From Balneolaceae bacterium UBA2956 (GTDB lineage Bacteria; Bacteroidota; Rhodothermia; Balneolales; Balneolaceae): a stretch of DNA of 6,706 nucleotides. Of the stretch, positions 6,182-6,706 are shown piece after piece. Within the stretch, counting starts at the first letter, position 1. Each line of letters begins with the position of its first letter. The position numbers and the translations under genes are program-made. The notes under the pieces were generated by a model that searched no databases, was not told the DNA's origin, and saw nothing but the letters and a program-made list of their open reading frames with translations. The DNA lies in NCBI GenBank assembly GCA_002348545.1, contig DEBM01000055.1, forward strand, positions 36,319 to 43,024, read 5' to 3'.

Positions 6182-6193
6182 CGTGTAGATTAA
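6164..6193 (+). promoter_or_regulatory. scpB: Weak candidate promoter of scpB
   Basis: TTG at 6164-6166 is followed 19 bases later by TAGATTAA (6186-6193), two mismatches from TAnnTTTG, and then the scpB ATG 15 bases on. The spacing fits the Bacteroidota -33/-7 layout, but the -7 box is poor. Read-through from priA is equally possible. Confidence 0.2.
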
Positions 6194-6208
6194 TTAAGTA
6201 TTTCAAGC

Positions 6209-6706
6209 ATGCAGGATTATGAATTCATAGATGGAAGTCGACTCTCTTCAGTAATAGAAGCCCTTATTTTTGCTAGCAACGAACCACTGAGTGCATCTAA
6301 GATTCGCAAGGTCATTATTGATAATGAGCAAAATATCGAAATCTCAGAGGAGACTGTAGATGAATTTATTCAACTACTAAACCAGCGTTATGAAGAAAGT
6401 GGTTGTAGTTTTCGCATTGAACGTATTGGTGGTGGATACACATTTTTGACTCAAAAAAAGTATCACTATTGGTTAAGTGTTTTTCAGCATGAAAATGCTT
6501 ACAGAAAATTATCTCAATCGGCCACAGAAACTTTGGCAATCGTAGCGTATCGGCAACCGATTACCAAACCTGAAGTAGACCAAATTAGAGGGGTAGACTC
6601 TGGATATATTCTACGTCAGTTAATGGAAAAAGCCCTTATTGAGGTAGCTGGTAGAGGAGATGGTCCTGGAAAGCCATTGGTATACAAGACCAGTCGCCAT
6701 TTTTTA
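6209..6706 (+). CDS. scpB: Segregation and condensation protein B, ScpB (partial at 3' end)
   Basis: The first 166 residues are present; the gene runs off the right edge, and most ScpB proteins are only about 180-200 residues, so the missing part is probably short. ScpB is a dimeric protein of two winged-helix domains that, with the kleisin ScpA, binds SMC to form the bacterial condensin that organises and segregates the chromosome. The first winged helix (about 10-95) begins SVIEALIFASNEPLS (14-28). The second (about 98-166) contains LSQSATETLAIVAYRQPITK (101-120), VDQIRGVDS (123-131), LRQLMEKALIEVAGR (135-149) and GPGKPLVYKTS (152-162), all strong family marks. The ATG at 6209 gives the normal N-terminus. 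No Shine-Dalgarno sequence is seen, in keeping with most other starts in this window. It lies 98 bases after priA on the same strand. No scpA is visible. Confidence 0.95.
   Translation, partial: MQDYEFIDGSRLSSVIEALIFASNEPLSASKIRKVIIDNEQNIEISEETVDEFIQLLNQRYEESGCSFRIERIGGGYTFLTQKKYHYWLSVFQHENAYRKLSQSATETLAIVAYRQPITKPEVDQIRGVDSGYILRQLMEKALIEVAGRGDGPGKPLVYKTSRHFL

Overview
The window reads as ordinary chromosome from an AT-rich bacterium (roughly 40% GC by eye), most likely Bacteroidota or the related Balneolota/Rhodothermota. This lineage call is an inference. It rests on two matches to the Bacteroidota -7 promoter element TAnnTTTG (711-718 and 1637-1644), on mostly A-rich leaders without Shine-Dalgarno sequences, and on the length and style of PriA. 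No rRNA, tRNA, CRISPR array, insertion sequence or phage gene was found.

Layout. 1-549 (minus, cut by the left edge): N-terminal part of the NAD(P) transhydrogenase alpha subunit. 550-784: divergent intergenic region with a candidate promoter for the next gene. 785-1558 (plus): an unrecognised lipoprotein built from two copies of a domain of about 105 residues. 1675-2625 (plus): thioredoxin reductase trxB, with a -7 element and a good ribosome binding site. 2659-3138 (minus, convergent with trxB): a small DUF4342-type protein with one hydrophobic segment, an acidic linker and a lysine-rich tail. 3139-3653: about 515 bases with no credible gene, holding small palindromes near the DUF4342 start and a featureless stretch before priA. 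3654-6110 (plus): primosomal helicase PriA with a TTG start. 6209-6706 (plus, cut by the right edge): ScpB.

The genes do not form one pathway. Transhydrogenase supplies NADPH and thioredoxin reductase spends it on thiol reduction, but they point apart with a gene between them, so the link is only thematic. PriA (replication restart) and ScpB (chromosome segregation) are co-directional, 98 bases apart, and form a DNA-maintenance pair.

No new defence or mobile system is visible. The two most notable things are protein-level. PriA has serine at two of its eight zinc cysteine positions, and both belong to the same zinc site. The lipoprotein carries an internal tandem duplication with cysteines conserved between the copies.
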